A DNA stretch of 64,000 nt, from NCBI GenBank assembly GCA_903900705.1, contig CAIUOG010000055.1:1-64000 (forward strand), given 5' to 3'. The position numbers were made by a program, and so were the translations under genes. Source of the stretch: an uncultured Acidobacteriia bacterium. Lineage in GTDB: Bacteria > Acidobacteriota > Terriglobia > Bryobacterales > Bryobacteraceae. Shown one piece after another: positions 9,079-18,809 of this stretch (its first letter is position 1; each line of letters begins with the position of its first letter). A model generated the notes under the pieces. That model did not search any database, was not told the DNA's origin, and worked only from the letters and a program-made list of their open reading frames with translations.

Positions 9079-9648
9079 TTACTTCCTCCTGCCGGCCAGG
9101 CGAACCAGCCGGCGTTCCAGAACCTTATGTACTCTGCTCAGCCGGGACGCTATGGTTCCCGCCGAACAGCCCAGAATCGCTGCAATTTCTTCGTAAGAAA
9201 GCCCTTCGGTATACCGCAGGACGATGACCATCCGCTGGTCCGGCGGCAGGCTCTCCACCACTTCCCGGATATGGGCGCTCATCTCCGCCCGCAGGACGTC
9301 ATCCAGAGCACTCGCCTCGGGCGCGGGCATCAGATCGAGAAAACCCTCCACCAGCGGCGTGAGGCGGCGGGTCTTCCGCTTCTGGTCGAAACAGGCATTG
9401 ACGACCAGGCGGTAGAGCCAGGAATCGAAACTGGCCTCGCCGCGAAAACTGCCGATGGAAGCGAAGAGCTTCAAAAAGGTGTCCTGCGCGATGTCCTGCG
9501 CGACCGCCGGATCGCCGCTGTAGCGGAGTGCGATCGAATACACCTTGTCTTTATAGCGGTCGAAGAGGGCGCGGAAAGCGTCGGAATCCGGGCGCGAGGC
9601 CTTCCGGCAGCGTTCCACCAATTCCTGTTGTGATTCTTCGAGCACCAT
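9079..9648 (-). CDS. RNA polymerase ECF-type sigma factor
   Basis: Region 2 DAFRALFDRYKDKVYSIALRYSGDPAVAQDIAQDTFLKLFASIGSFRGEASFDSWLYRLVVNACFD; region 4 RMVIVLRYTEGLSYEEIAAILGCSAGTIASRLSRVHKVLE. Confidence 0.93.
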   Translation of the reverse strand: MVLEESQQELVERCRKASRPDSDAFRALFDRYKDKVYSIALRYSGDPAVAQDIAQDTFLKLFASIGSFRGEASFDSWLYRLVVNACFDQKRKTRRLTPLVEGFLDLMPAPEASALDDVLRAEMSAHIREVVESLPPDQRMVIVLRYTEGLSYEEIAAILGCSAGTIASRLSRVHKVLERRLVRLAGRRK

Positions 9649-9707
9649 TTGCCAGGCTTCCGAGACCCTGAACAATTGAGACGCCGCAGCCCGCCCGAAT
9701 CTTCCTT

Positions 9708-10388
9708 TTATTTGTGCTTCTTTTTCAAAACGGCGCCGGCGACCATCACTCCGGCGGCGCAAAGGCCCTGAATGAGCAGACTGACCGGGTGCGAAAGGTG
9801 CAGAAGCGCTTCCACCCACGGGTCCCCCAGAATCATTTCGCCGCCCACACGGCCAAGAATCGCCGCTCCGATCCAGATCACAATCGGATACCGGTCCATG
9901 AGTTTTGATAACAGGCTGCTGGCAAAAACCACAAAAGTGATGCTCAGGCCGAGTCCCAGAATCAGCAGGAGCAGATTTCCTTTGGATGCGGCGGCCACGG
10001 CCAGAATGTTGTCGACCGACATGGTGACGTCCGCCACCAGAATCAGCCAGATGGCCTGACGCAGGCTCTTTGCCACGGGCGCGTTTTCATCCCCGCCGGA
10101 GCCCTCGGTCAGCAGTTTCACAGCGATCCAGAGGATGAACAGTCCGCCGATCAGCTTGAGAAGGCTGAGTTGCAGAAGCCTTGCCGCAAAAAACGTGAGG
10201 ATGATGCGCAGCACTACCGCGCCACCCGCGCCCGCCGTAATTCCCAGTTGTCGCTGCTTCGGCGGCAGTGATTTCACCGCCATCGCAATCAGCACGGCAT
10301 TGTCCCCGGCCAGGAGGACATCGATCAGGATGATCGACAGGGTATCGAAGAGGAAGCCGCCGCTCGTCACTGGCAAAGACAGGTCCAA
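9708..10388 (-). CDS. TerC-family integral membrane protein (TTG start assumed)
   Basis: LIDVLLAGDNAVLIAMAVKSLPPKQR and LILVADVTMSVDNILAVAAASKGN, the duplicated Asp motifs of TerC/YjbE proteins. Confidence 0.85.
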   Translation of the reverse strand: MDLSLPVTSGGFLFDTLSIILIDVLLAGDNAVLIAMAVKSLPPKQRQLGITAGAGGAVVLRIILTFFAARLLQLSLLKLIGGLFILWIAVKLLTEGSGGDENAPVAKSLRQAIWLILVADVTMSVDNILAVAAASKGNLLLLILGLGLSITFVVFASSLLSKLMDRYPIVIWIGAAILGRVGGEMILGDPWVEALLHLSHPVSLLIQGLCAAGVMVAGAVLKKKHK

Positions 10389-10494
10389 GAAACTATTGTG
10401 CCTTGCACTCCGGTTCGACGGCGGATACGGAGCGCGTCGGGAACCGCCACCTCCTGTCCGGACCGGCTGGGCAGCGGGCAGGGCATGAGTTTCC

Positions 10495-10830
10495 TTATTG
10501 TCTATGTCGACGGAAAGACGGTGAAGAACGCGCCGAGGCCGCCAATGCCGCACCCGCGAAAGCCGGCGCGAACGCGACCAGCGCAGCGAACGGGAAGCCG
10601 TGACCGGCTGGCCAGGGCGCCCGCAGGATGCCCCCCTGGACGAGAAGTTCACTGAGGGGGACAGCGGAACCGGTGCAGAGTGCGGCGGGCAGCCACGGCG
10701 TTCGACAAACCGAGGTCCCCGCCGCCGCGAGAGCCGCCACACAACCGAGGACAACGGGGATTTCATCGGTGTGGGTGTGGATGAACCCCGTTGCGATCGC
10801 ACAGAACAGGAGGGTGGCGGCGTGCCTCAT
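10495..10830 (-). CDS. Small hydrophobic protein of unknown function
   Basis: 111-aa ORF with several hydrophobic segments; no family recognised. Confidence 0.45.
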   Translation of the reverse strand: MRHAATLLFCAIATGFIHTHTDEIPVVLGCVAALAAAGTSVCRTPWLPAALCTGSAVPLSELLVQGGILRAPWPAGHGFPFAALVAFAPAFAGAALAASARSSPSFRRHRQ

Positions 10831-10873
10831 GCTTCCTACTATAAAGTACTTTCTCGTGACAAATGAGTGGATC

Positions 10874-13825
10874 TTAGAATGTCAGTCTTCCGAACACCTG
10901 CACCTGCCGCGGAGTACCCGACCCGACCGGTGATGTGTTGACCGGAGCGAGGATTCTGCCGAAGTTGCTGGTCGAACTGATATTGGCGCCCGGCGCGGCC
11001 AACTGCGGGTGGTTGGCCAGGTTGAAGACTTCGAAACCGAACTCGGCGCCCAGGTGTTCCCGGAGCCGCGTTTTCTTTGACAGCGCGGTATTGATCTGGA
11101 ACAGTCCGGGAGCGCGCAGCGCATTACGCCCGAGGTTTCCCCATGTGCCGGCGGCCGGGACAGAGAATGCCGCGGAATTGAGCCACAGGCCGGCGGTCCC
11201 ATAGTCGAGATAGAGCGGGACGCCGGGCACCAGGTTGGGGCGCTGCGTTGAAAGAACATTGCCATCGAGCACGGCGGAAGCCGCACGGGTCACGGTGACA
11301 TTGACCGGCAGGCCGCCGCGGGCCGTCGCCGTTCCGCTCCACTGCCAGCCACCATACCAGTGATTGCGTCCCAGCGGGATCTGGTAGGCGACGTTGGTGG
11401 TGAAGACCTGCCGCACGTCATAAGAACTGCTGGCTCGTTCACAGGACCGGCAGGCCACGTTCTGCGGTGCGCCATCGGAGCCGCCGCCACCGGACGATCC
11501 ATCGTTAATCGCATGGGAGAACATGTAGTTGGCCCGGAACAACAGCCCGTGCCAGTTGTTCACCTGCAAGGTGCTCACCAGACCGTGGAAGTTTGCGACA
11601 CCGTCTTCGCCGCGAACGTCAATATCCTGACTGAGAGTGGGAAACGGCGCTTTGCCGGTTGCTGGATTGACCACGTTGACATAGGTCCGCGAGAAGACAT
11701 GGGAATTCTCCTGGCCGTTGTAGCCCACCTGCAGCGTGACGTTCTTCATCAGAGCCTGCTGGATATTCAGGCCCCACTGCTGGCTCGTCACATTTTTGTG
11801 ATTGCGGGGCATGGAACGGGGCGCGGCGGCCAGCGCGGCGGTCGGGTTGATAAAGGGATCGAATGGGAACGACAAACCCGGTGTGGACGCCGCCGTCATG
11901 GTGTAGCGGACCGCGTCATTGTTGGCCGGGCTGTACTGATCGCCCAACTGCGCATCGCCGTAGAAGATGCCGCCACCGGCGCGAATCACCGTTCTGCCTT
12001 TCATCGACTCGGGCGCCCAGGCGAAGCTCAGGCGCGGCGCCAAGTTCAGTGTCGGCGGGAAAGCAAAGGCGGAGCCCACCGGGCAGTAGCCACCGCAGCT
12101 CTGCACATCGAAGGGGATATCGCGATTGAAACGCTCTTTGAAAGCGTTGAAGAACTCATAGCGCAGCCCAATGTTGGCGGTAAAGGTGGGACTTACTTTC
12201 CATTCGTCCTGCACGTAGCCGAAGTACTCGATCTTGCGCATCCCCTTCGTTGGCAGTTCACCGGACCCGGCCAGGGTGTTCAGCTTGTCGTTCTGAAAAT
12301 CCGTCAGGCTGGCGTAGCTCGCGGTGCCGTCGGAAAGGTTGAAATCGTGAATCATCAGCTGGACCCGGCGGATTTCAACACCGGCTTTCAGCGTGTGCGC
12401 TCCGCGCAGCGTGGTCATCTGATCGATGATGGACTGCGAAATCCCCATCGCGATCCGGCGGTTGCCGCCGGGGATCGACGAGAGTGACGGAATGCTGATG
12501 GTGGCCTGCGCACCGCTTGGAATCGAATGCAGTGGCTGCGCATAGTTTGCGCCGATGCGGAGTTCGTTGGTGGTATTCGGGTTCACCAGATACAAAAAAT
12601 CGAATAAGCCGCTGGTGGGGGCATCCAGGTTGCGCGTCCCGTAAGGCAGGGCGGCGTTGGGCGCGAAGATATTTGTGGTGTTTCCGCTGGCACGGAAGTA
12701 GGCAGTGAGCTTGTCGCTGAAGCGGTGGTCGATGCGGACCAGCCCCGTGTGCTCATCCTGGGTGGAAAGGCCGATGCCGGTCCATTGCGCCACGTTCGGA
12801 TTCACCACGCCGCCGGTCACTACCGGAGTCTGTCCCTGCGGATAGAGTGCAAGCAGCGGCTGGACGGCAGCCACGGCCTTGGCACGGAAGGAATCGGTAG
12901 GCACAAAAGCGATCTGCGTAATCGATTGGCGTTGCACGAGGCCTTCGTACGAAAGGAAGAAAAACGTCTTGTTCTTATAGACCGGGCCGCCGATGGTGGC
13001 GCCGAACTGATTCATGCGGAACGGGGGCACGGTCTTGCCGTCAAACGGGCTGCGGGAATCGAGGTCGCTGTTCCGCAGGTATTCGAACAGGCTACCCCGG
13101 AAGTCGTTCGTGCCTCCCTTGGACACGATCTCAATCTGTCCGGCCGGCGCGCCGCCGGTTTCCGCGGTATAGAGCTGCGAGTTGACGCGGAACTCGGCGA
13201 TGGCATCTTCCGAAATCTGCATGCGGCTTTTGCTCTCGGCCTGGTTACGGACCGACGTGGCGTCCACGCCATCAATGCGGAAGTTGTTGTCGTCTCCGCC
13301 CTGGCCGAAGAAGCGGACGCTGGAGCCGTTGCCCGCGCCCAGGTCAATCGCGCCCGGCGTCAGCACCATCAGGCCACCCCAGTTGCGACCGTTGATGGGA
13401 AGCTGACTGATTTGGGTGTTGTTGAAGGTGGCGCCGGTCGCCGCCGTATTACGAACCAGATCACTCTCGGAAACCACGTCGACGGAACTGCCCACCGCCG
13501 CCACTTCGAGCGAGAAATTGAGCGTGCGGGTTTCCCCCACGCTCAGATCGGTTTCGGTGCGGATCTCGCGAAAACCATCCTTTTGAGTATCGAAGACAAT
13601 ATGTCCCACAGGCAGACCGACAATCAGGAATACGCCCGACCCGTTGGTGGTGGCGGTACGTTTCAGGCCGGTCTCGGGATACGTGAGCGTGACTTTCGCA
13701 TCCGGCACGGAGGCTCCGGTCGGGTCGAGCAGCGTTCCGGTGACGGAGGCTTTATCGATCTGGGCTGATGCAATCAGCCCGCTGAACGACAGGGCACACA
13801 ACAAGCGCACGAATCTCAGTGTCAT
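10874..13825 (-). CDS. TonB-dependent receptor-like outer-membrane protein with N-terminal carboxypeptidase-regulatory domain (Oar-like)
   Basis: Signal peptide; SVTGTLLDPTGASVPDAKVTLTYPETG; INGRNWGGLMVLTPGA plug region; barrel ending RQVQVFGRLTF. Confidence 0.9.
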   Translation of the reverse strand: MTLRFVRLLCALSFSGLIASAQIDKASVTGTLLDPTGASVPDAKVTLTYPETGLKRTATTNGSGVFLIVGLPVGHIVFDTQKDGFREIRTETDLSVGETRTLNFSLEVAAVGSSVDVVSESDLVRNTAATGATFNNTQISQLPINGRNWGGLMVLTPGAIDLGAGNGSSVRFFGQGGDDNNFRIDGVDATSVRNQAESKSRMQISEDAIAEFRVNSQLYTAETGGAPAGQIEIVSKGGTNDFRGSLFEYLRNSDLDSRSPFDGKTVPPFRMNQFGATIGGPVYKNKTFFFLSYEGLVQRQSITQIAFVPTDSFRAKAVAAVQPLLALYPQGQTPVVTGGVVNPNVAQWTGIGLSTQDEHTGLVRIDHRFSDKLTAYFRASGNTTNIFAPNAALPYGTRNLDAPTSGLFDFLYLVNPNTTNELRIGANYAQPLHSIPSGAQATISIPSLSSIPGGNRRIAMGISQSIIDQMTTLRGAHTLKAGVEIRRVQLMIHDFNLSDGTASYASLTDFQNDKLNTLAGSGELPTKGMRKIEYFGYVQDEWKVSPTFTANIGLRYEFFNAFKERFNRDIPFDVQSCGGYCPVGSAFAFPPTLNLAPRLSFAWAPESMKGRTVIRAGGGIFYGDAQLGDQYSPANNDAVRYTMTAASTPGLSFPFDPFINPTAALAAAPRSMPRNHKNVTSQQWGLNIQQALMKNVTLQVGYNGQENSHVFSRTYVNVVNPATGKAPFPTLSQDIDVRGEDGVANFHGLVSTLQVNNWHGLLFRANYMFSHAINDGSSGGGGSDGAPQNVACRSCERASSSYDVRQVFTTNVAYQIPLGRNHWYGGWQWSGTATARGGLPVNVTVTRAASAVLDGNVLSTQRPNLVPGVPLYLDYGTAGLWLNSAAFSVPAAGTWGNLGRNALRAPGLFQINTALSKKTRLREHLGAEFGFEVFNLANHPQLAAPGANISSTSNFGRILAPVNTSPVGSGTPRQVQVFGRLTF

Positions 13826-13857
13826 ATTCTTTTAACCGTTCCTGTTTGGTGTTCTGG

Positions 13858-14988
13858 TCAGGCAACCGGAACAGGCTCGGCGGCCGGCCGGGCGGACTTT
13901 GCTGCGGGGACGCGGCGGCGTTTGGGGAGCCACCAGAGCAGGAAGCCGCTCACAAATAGCACCGGCGTCATCAGGCCGGACAGACCGGCGATGATTCGGA
14001 AGGCCAGCCCACCCCACTCGTCGTAGTGCAAACTCGCCATTCCCTGGACGATCTTCGTACCGGCGGCCTTCCCGCCATAGAGATCCACATTGAGAACCTT
14101 GCCGGTACTGCCGGAGACTGTGACCACGTTGTTGCCGAGTTCGCGGAAATCGCCGGGACGCCACATGCGGACCTGGACGGGTCCGCCCCCTTCGGGCAGC
14201 CGGATCTCGCGTATGCTGCCATCGGGAAGCGCCGCGCGCGCCGCCGTCACCCAGGCGGTCAGGCCCGCAGGCTCACCGGGCGTGCCGTTCTTCGGCGGGC
14301 GCGGTGGGCGCGCTTCGGTCGGAATCGGGACGACGACAGCGAGCATGCCGCGCATCGTCTGCGGGAACGCCAGCCAGAGACCAGTGAACGCTTCCACGGT
14401 GAGCAGAATTGCCGCCAGAATACCGATGGCGCGATGCAGTTCGCGCGGCGTCCGTGCCGATAAACGCGGCGTGATCAGGAACGCGGTGCGTAAGTTCGGT
14501 CGGGAAAGCAGCCAGAGACCGAGTCCGCTCAGGCTGCTGATCAGCATCACGAGCCCCATCCAGCCAGTGGCGCGGCGGCCCGTTTTGCCGCTGAGAAGGT
14601 TGTGGTGCAGATCGACGGTCCAGTCCATCCAGCTGAAGTTGATGGTGCCGAGGATGCGGTCGGAGCAGGCGTCGTAAATCACATGCTTAAACAGGATCGG
14701 GTCTTCGGTCGCCATCCGGAAGCGGTAACGGGTATCGGAACCAACGGGTCCGTAGACGCGGTTGAGTTCCGTGCCGGTGATGGCGCTCGCGGCCTTCGCG
14801 GCGCGGTCCCAGTCCGGAGAGGCAACGCAACTTGCCACCGGAGGCGCGGCGGGAGAAAGCAGACTCGCCAGAGGAGGGCGAAGAGCGACCAGGCCTCCGG
14901 TGAAACCCATCAGACAGATTACGAGACCACCGATGAGTCCCAGCCAGACATGTGTCCAGCGCACCAAAGCCCGAAGACCACGTTTCAT
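13858..14988 (-). CDS. PepSY-associated TM helix protein
   Basis: RALVRWTHVWLGLIGGLVICLMGFTGGLVAL, DLHHNLLSG, RELHRAIGILAAILLTVEAFTGLWL. Confidence 0.9.
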   Translation of the reverse strand: MKRGLRALVRWTHVWLGLIGGLVICLMGFTGGLVALRPPLASLLSPAAPPVASCVASPDWDRAAKAASAITGTELNRVYGPVGSDTRYRFRMATEDPILFKHVIYDACSDRILGTINFSWMDWTVDLHHNLLSGKTGRRATGWMGLVMLISSLSGLGLWLLSRPNLRTAFLITPRLSARTPRELHRAIGILAAILLTVEAFTGLWLAFPQTMRGMLAVVVPIPTEARPPRPPKNGTPGEPAGLTAWVTAARAALPDGSIREIRLPEGGGPVQVRMWRPGDFRELGNNVVTVSGSTGKVLNVDLYGGKAAGTKIVQGMASLHYDEWGGLAFRIIAGLSGLMTPVLFVSGFLLWWLPKRRRVPAAKSARPAAEPVPVA

Positions 14989-15115
14989 CAGCAGTTAGTT
15001 TGGCAGCTTTGTATTTCAGTGTGATGAAAAGCACAGACCGAAGGCACGGCTCGTTCGAGAGCCGAAAGTGCGGTGAAATCTCCGCCAACCGGGCAGATGC
15101 GAGATAATCCGGAAT

Positions 15116-17134
15116 ATGCGCAGTCTGGCGTGGCTGGTCCTCGCACTCTCCACTTTCCCCCCTTTCGCCCTTGCGCAGAAGCGCCCTTTCGATGCCGAGG
15201 CCCTTCTTCGGATACAGCGAGCCGGTGACCCGCAGCTCTCGCCCGATGGCAAGACTGTGGCCTTCAGCGTGAGCGTGCCGGACGTAGCCAACAACCGCTC
15301 GGCGCACAGCGTCTGGACTGTTCCGCTGGCTGGCGGCGCGCCCAGGAAACTGGTGGATCTGGCGGATCGCCCCCGCTGGTCGCCCGACGGCGGCCGTATC
15401 TTTTACACTGGCACCACCGGAGGCTCGTCGCAGATCTGGAGCATGAACCCGGATGGTTCGGACCAGCAGCAGATCACCCACCTCGCGACCGAAGCCTCCG
15501 GCGAGACGCTCGCGGCCGACGGCAAATATATGGTCGTGACCAGCGACGTCTACCCTGAATGCGGCGCGGACGATGCCTGCAATGTCAAACAAATCGAGGC
15601 GGAGAAGAACTCGAAAGTCAAAGCCCGCCTGATCACCGGCCTGCTCTACCGGCACTGGACCGCATGGCAGGGCAAAACCCGGAGCCATCTGCTGTCCGTG
15701 TCTCTCACCTCCGGCAAGGTAGTCGATCTCTCGCCCGGCGACAAAGTGGTCCCGCCGTTTTCTCTTGGAGGACCGGACGATTACGCGATTTCGCCTGACA
15801 GCCGGGAAGTCTGCTTCACGATGAACGTGGACCCGGTTGCCGCCACCAGCACCAACAGCGATCTGTATGTGGTGCCCATTGCGGGCGGCGTGGCGCAAAA
15901 GGTAACCGCCAATGCCGGCGCGGACATTTCACCGGCTTATTCGCCGGACGGAAAGTTCCTCGCCTACCGTTCGCAGCCACGTGGAGGCTACGAAAGCGAT
16001 AAGTGGCGGCTGATCGTCCTCGAACGCGCCAGCGGCAAGCTGACATTGCCGACCGATGCCGTCGACCGCTCCGTGGAGAGTTTCGTCTGGTCGCCCGACT
16101 CGAAGCGTCTGTTCTTCGGCACCATCGACCGGGGACACCAGGCCATCCAGTTCGTCGGCGTGGAAGGGGGCGCGGTGCGGGTCGCGGTGAGCGGCAGTAA
16201 TACCCTCGATGACCTGCAATTCACGCCGGACGGCAAGACGCTCGTTTTCACCCGCCAGAGCGGAGACAGCCCCGTTGAGATCTGCAAAGCCACCTCAAAC
16301 GGCGGATCAGCTATTGCACTCACCCATCTGAATGACGACCTGCTGAGCCAGTACCAGCTGACCCCTTATGAAGACTTCTGGGTGGAAGGCGCGGATAAGG
16401 CGCAGATTCAGAGCTTTCTGGTCAAGCCCCCGGCCTTCGATCCGAAGAAGAAATACCCGGTGCTGATGCTGATCCACGGCGGGCCACAGGGCGAGTGGGG
16501 AGAGAGCTGGACCTACCGCTGGAATGCGCAGGTTTTCGCCGGCGCGGGCTATGTCGTTGTCATGCCAAATCCCCACGGTTCATTTGGTTACGGACAGAAG
16601 TTCACAGATGACATTAACCAGGATTGGGGCGGTAAACCCTACGACGATCTGATGGCGGTAGCCGACTATGCGGCCAAACTTCCGTATGTGGACGCCGACA
16701 GAATGGCTGCGGCCGGCGGTTCCTATGGCGGCTACATGATTAATTGGATTCTGGGCCATACGACGCGCTTTAAATGCCTGATCTCGCATGCGGGCGTCTA
16801 TGACCTGCGCAGTGAGGCCGAGTCCACCGAAGAACTGTGGTTCCCCACGTGGGAATTCGGAGGCATGCCCTGGGACAATCCGGAGGTGTACGACCGCTGG
16901 TCCCCCAGCAAGTTCGTGAAGGAGTTCCGTACCCCGACGCTCGTCATCCACGGCGAACTCGATTTCCGCATCCCCTACAGCCAGGGCATGGCCCTCTTTA
17001 CCGCCCTGCAGTTGCAAAAGGTACCGTCTGAAATGCTGATGTTCCCCGACGAAGGGCACTGGGTGCTGAAGCCGCAGAACAGCGCGCTTTGGTACAAGAC
17101 CTTCCTCGGCTGGGTTGATCGCTGGACAAAATAG
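15116..17134 (+). CDS. S9-family prolyl oligopeptidase-like peptidase
   Basis: Propeller repeats (SPDGK...), GGSYGGYMINW nucleophile elbow, VIHGELDFRIPYSQG. Confidence 0.93.
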   Translation: MRSLAWLVLALSTFPPFALAQKRPFDAEALLRIQRAGDPQLSPDGKTVAFSVSVPDVANNRSAHSVWTVPLAGGAPRKLVDLADRPRWSPDGGRIFYTGTTGGSSQIWSMNPDGSDQQQITHLATEASGETLAADGKYMVVTSDVYPECGADDACNVKQIEAEKNSKVKARLITGLLYRHWTAWQGKTRSHLLSVSLTSGKVVDLSPGDKVVPPFSLGGPDDYAISPDSREVCFTMNVDPVAATSTNSDLYVVPIAGGVAQKVTANAGADISPAYSPDGKFLAYRSQPRGGYESDKWRLIVLERASGKLTLPTDAVDRSVESFVWSPDSKRLFFGTIDRGHQAIQFVGVEGGAVRVAVSGSNTLDDLQFTPDGKTLVFTRQSGDSPVEICKATSNGGSAIALTHLNDDLLSQYQLTPYEDFWVEGADKAQIQSFLVKPPAFDPKKKYPVLMLIHGGPQGEWGESWTYRWNAQVFAGAGYVVVMPNPHGSFGYGQKFTDDINQDWGGKPYDDLMAVADYAAKLPYVDADRMAAAGGSYGGYMINWILGHTTRFKCLISHAGVYDLRSEAESTEELWFPTWEFGGMPWDNPEVYDRWSPSKFVKEFRTPTLVIHGELDFRIPYSQGMALFTALQLQKVPSEMLMFPDEGHWVLKPQNSALWYKTFLGWVDRWTK

Positions 17135-17159
17135 TACACCAAACGACTGGAATCCAATA

Positions 17160-18557
17160 GTGAGAATCATCCTTTTAGTGGCGGGCCTGATCGTCCTGCT
17201 GGCGGCGGCCCCGCTGGCTTTGCTGGTACTTTCAACCGAGACGGTGCTGAAGCTCGACCCCGCGCCGAAAATCATCGGCTTCCAGACGCCGCTTCACATC
17301 CATGTGGAAAATTCGCACGGCGCGCGCTGGATCACCGTCGATGTGAAACAAGATGGCAAATCGCATGAAACGCGCGTGGCGCAGGCCAAGGAACAACACA
17401 TGTTCCCGGACCGTCACGTCAAGCCGCAGGACGTGACGATCAATCTGGGTAAGCAATCCACGCCAGACCTGCATGATGGCAAAGCCACGGTGACCGTGAC
17501 CGCCGTCTCCAATGACTTCCGCGGCAAAAGCAACTCGGCGTCGATCGAAGTCGAGGTGATGACCGCCCCGCCCCGCATTTCGGCCGATGGCGCGCAGCAT
17601 TACATCAACCAGGGCGGCTCCGAAATGGTGACCTTCACGCCAGGCGGCGCATGGACCGAAGCCGGCGTCCGGGTGGGAGACTACACCTTCCGCAGTTTCC
17701 CTCTGCCCAACCACCCCGGCCAGTACTTCAGCCTCTTCGCCATGTTCTGGAGCCTGCCGGTGGACACGCCGTTCTCCGTCTATGCGTCGAACCCGACCGG
17801 CGCGACGGCGAAGGCCGGCTTCTGGACAAAAATCTTCCCGAAGCAGTTCCGTAAAAGCACCATTGCCCTCGAAAACATGAACCTGGAGCGCATGGTCGGC
17901 GGCATCGACCCCGATGGCAAGATCCCTGGCGATCTGGTGCAGCGGTTCGTTTACATCAACAACGAAATGCGCAAGCAGAACAACAAGACGCTCGCCGATC
18001 TCCGATTCCAGTCGGAACAGAAGTTCCTCTGGACCGGCGCGTTTCTGCCCATGGTCGATTCCACTGTGGAATCCCGATTCGCCGATGATCGCACGTATAC
18101 GTGGCAAGGCAAGAAGGTCGACGAACAGACCCACCTGGGCTTCGATCTTGCCAAACTCGCGCACTCGCCGATCCCGGCATCGAACGACGGTAAGGTCGTG
18201 TGGGCGGATAACCTGGGGATCTACGGCAACTGCATCGTCATCGACCATGGCTTCGGTCTGATGACCATCTACGGGCACCTGAGCGAGTTCCTGGTGAAGA
18301 AGGGGGAAATGGTCAGGAAGGCGCAGGTCATCGGCAAGACCGGTACGACCGGTCTTGCGGGAGGCGACCATCTGCACTTCAGCATGATGGTGGATGGCGT
18401 ACAGGTGAACGCGGTCGAATGGTGGGATCCGCACTGGATCCGGGACCGGATTCTCAGCAGGATGGACGTGACCATGCCGGAAGAAGCCGTAAAAGGCGGC
18501 TATCCCCAGCGGACAAACCAGCCGACATCCCGCAAGGTGAGAAAGAAGCACCGGTAA
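17160..18557 (+). CDS. M23-family peptidase (GTG start)
   Basis: HLGFDLA...VIDHGFGLMTIYGHLSEF...GDHLHFSM LytM-type motifs; N-terminal TM. Confidence 0.9.
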   Translation: MRIILLVAGLIVLLAAAPLALLVLSTETVLKLDPAPKIIGFQTPLHIHVENSHGARWITVDVKQDGKSHETRVAQAKEQHMFPDRHVKPQDVTINLGKQSTPDLHDGKATVTVTAVSNDFRGKSNSASIEVEVMTAPPRISADGAQHYINQGGSEMVTFTPGGAWTEAGVRVGDYTFRSFPLPNHPGQYFSLFAMFWSLPVDTPFSVYASNPTGATAKAGFWTKIFPKQFRKSTIALENMNLERMVGGIDPDGKIPGDLVQRFVYINNEMRKQNNKTLADLRFQSEQKFLWTGAFLPMVDSTVESRFADDRTYTWQGKKVDEQTHLGFDLAKLAHSPIPASNDGKVVWADNLGIYGNCIVIDHGFGLMTIYGHLSEFLVKKGEMVRKAQVIGKTGTTGLAGGDHLHFSMMVDGVQVNAVEWWDPHWIRDRILSRMDVTMPEEAVKGGYPQRTNQPTSRKVRKKHR

Positions 18558-18809
18558 ATGGGTCAGGTCCGGACAGCCGAATGCGAAACGATCGACCGGG
18601 AACTGCGAGCGCTGTTCCCGGCCGATGTCGAAATCGAGAGCCAGAAAGACACCTACTCGGAGGACTACATCATCTGGGTAACGGCGGCGGATGTGGTGCA
18701 CCCCATCCGAATCACGGTCGAGGAGTATGAGGCCGAAGACTGGAAAGCCAACGTGCGGCAGGCTGTGCGATTGTTAACGGCGGAGACCGATACCGGGGAA
18801 GACGCCTGA
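18558..18809 (+). CDS. Small acidic protein, unknown function
   Basis: 83-aa ORF starting directly after the M23 stop; coding-like composition. Confidence 0.6.
   Translation: MGQVRTAECETIDRELRALFPADVEIESQKDTYSEDYIIWVTAADVVHPIRITVEEYEAEDWKANVRQAVRLLTAETDTGEDA

Noticed and set aside
10389-10500. Possible Mn (yybP-ykoY) riboswitch upstream of the TerC gene
   Set aside because: Looked for the conserved core on the minus strand and did not recognise it; covariance-model search (Infernal) would be needed.
14687-15898. 403-aa minus-strand ORF
   Set aside because: Covers the start of the S9 peptidase and the PepSY gene; no recognisable domain.
17232-18701. 489-aa minus-strand ORF
   Set aside because: Antisense to the clearly recognisable M23 peptidase.
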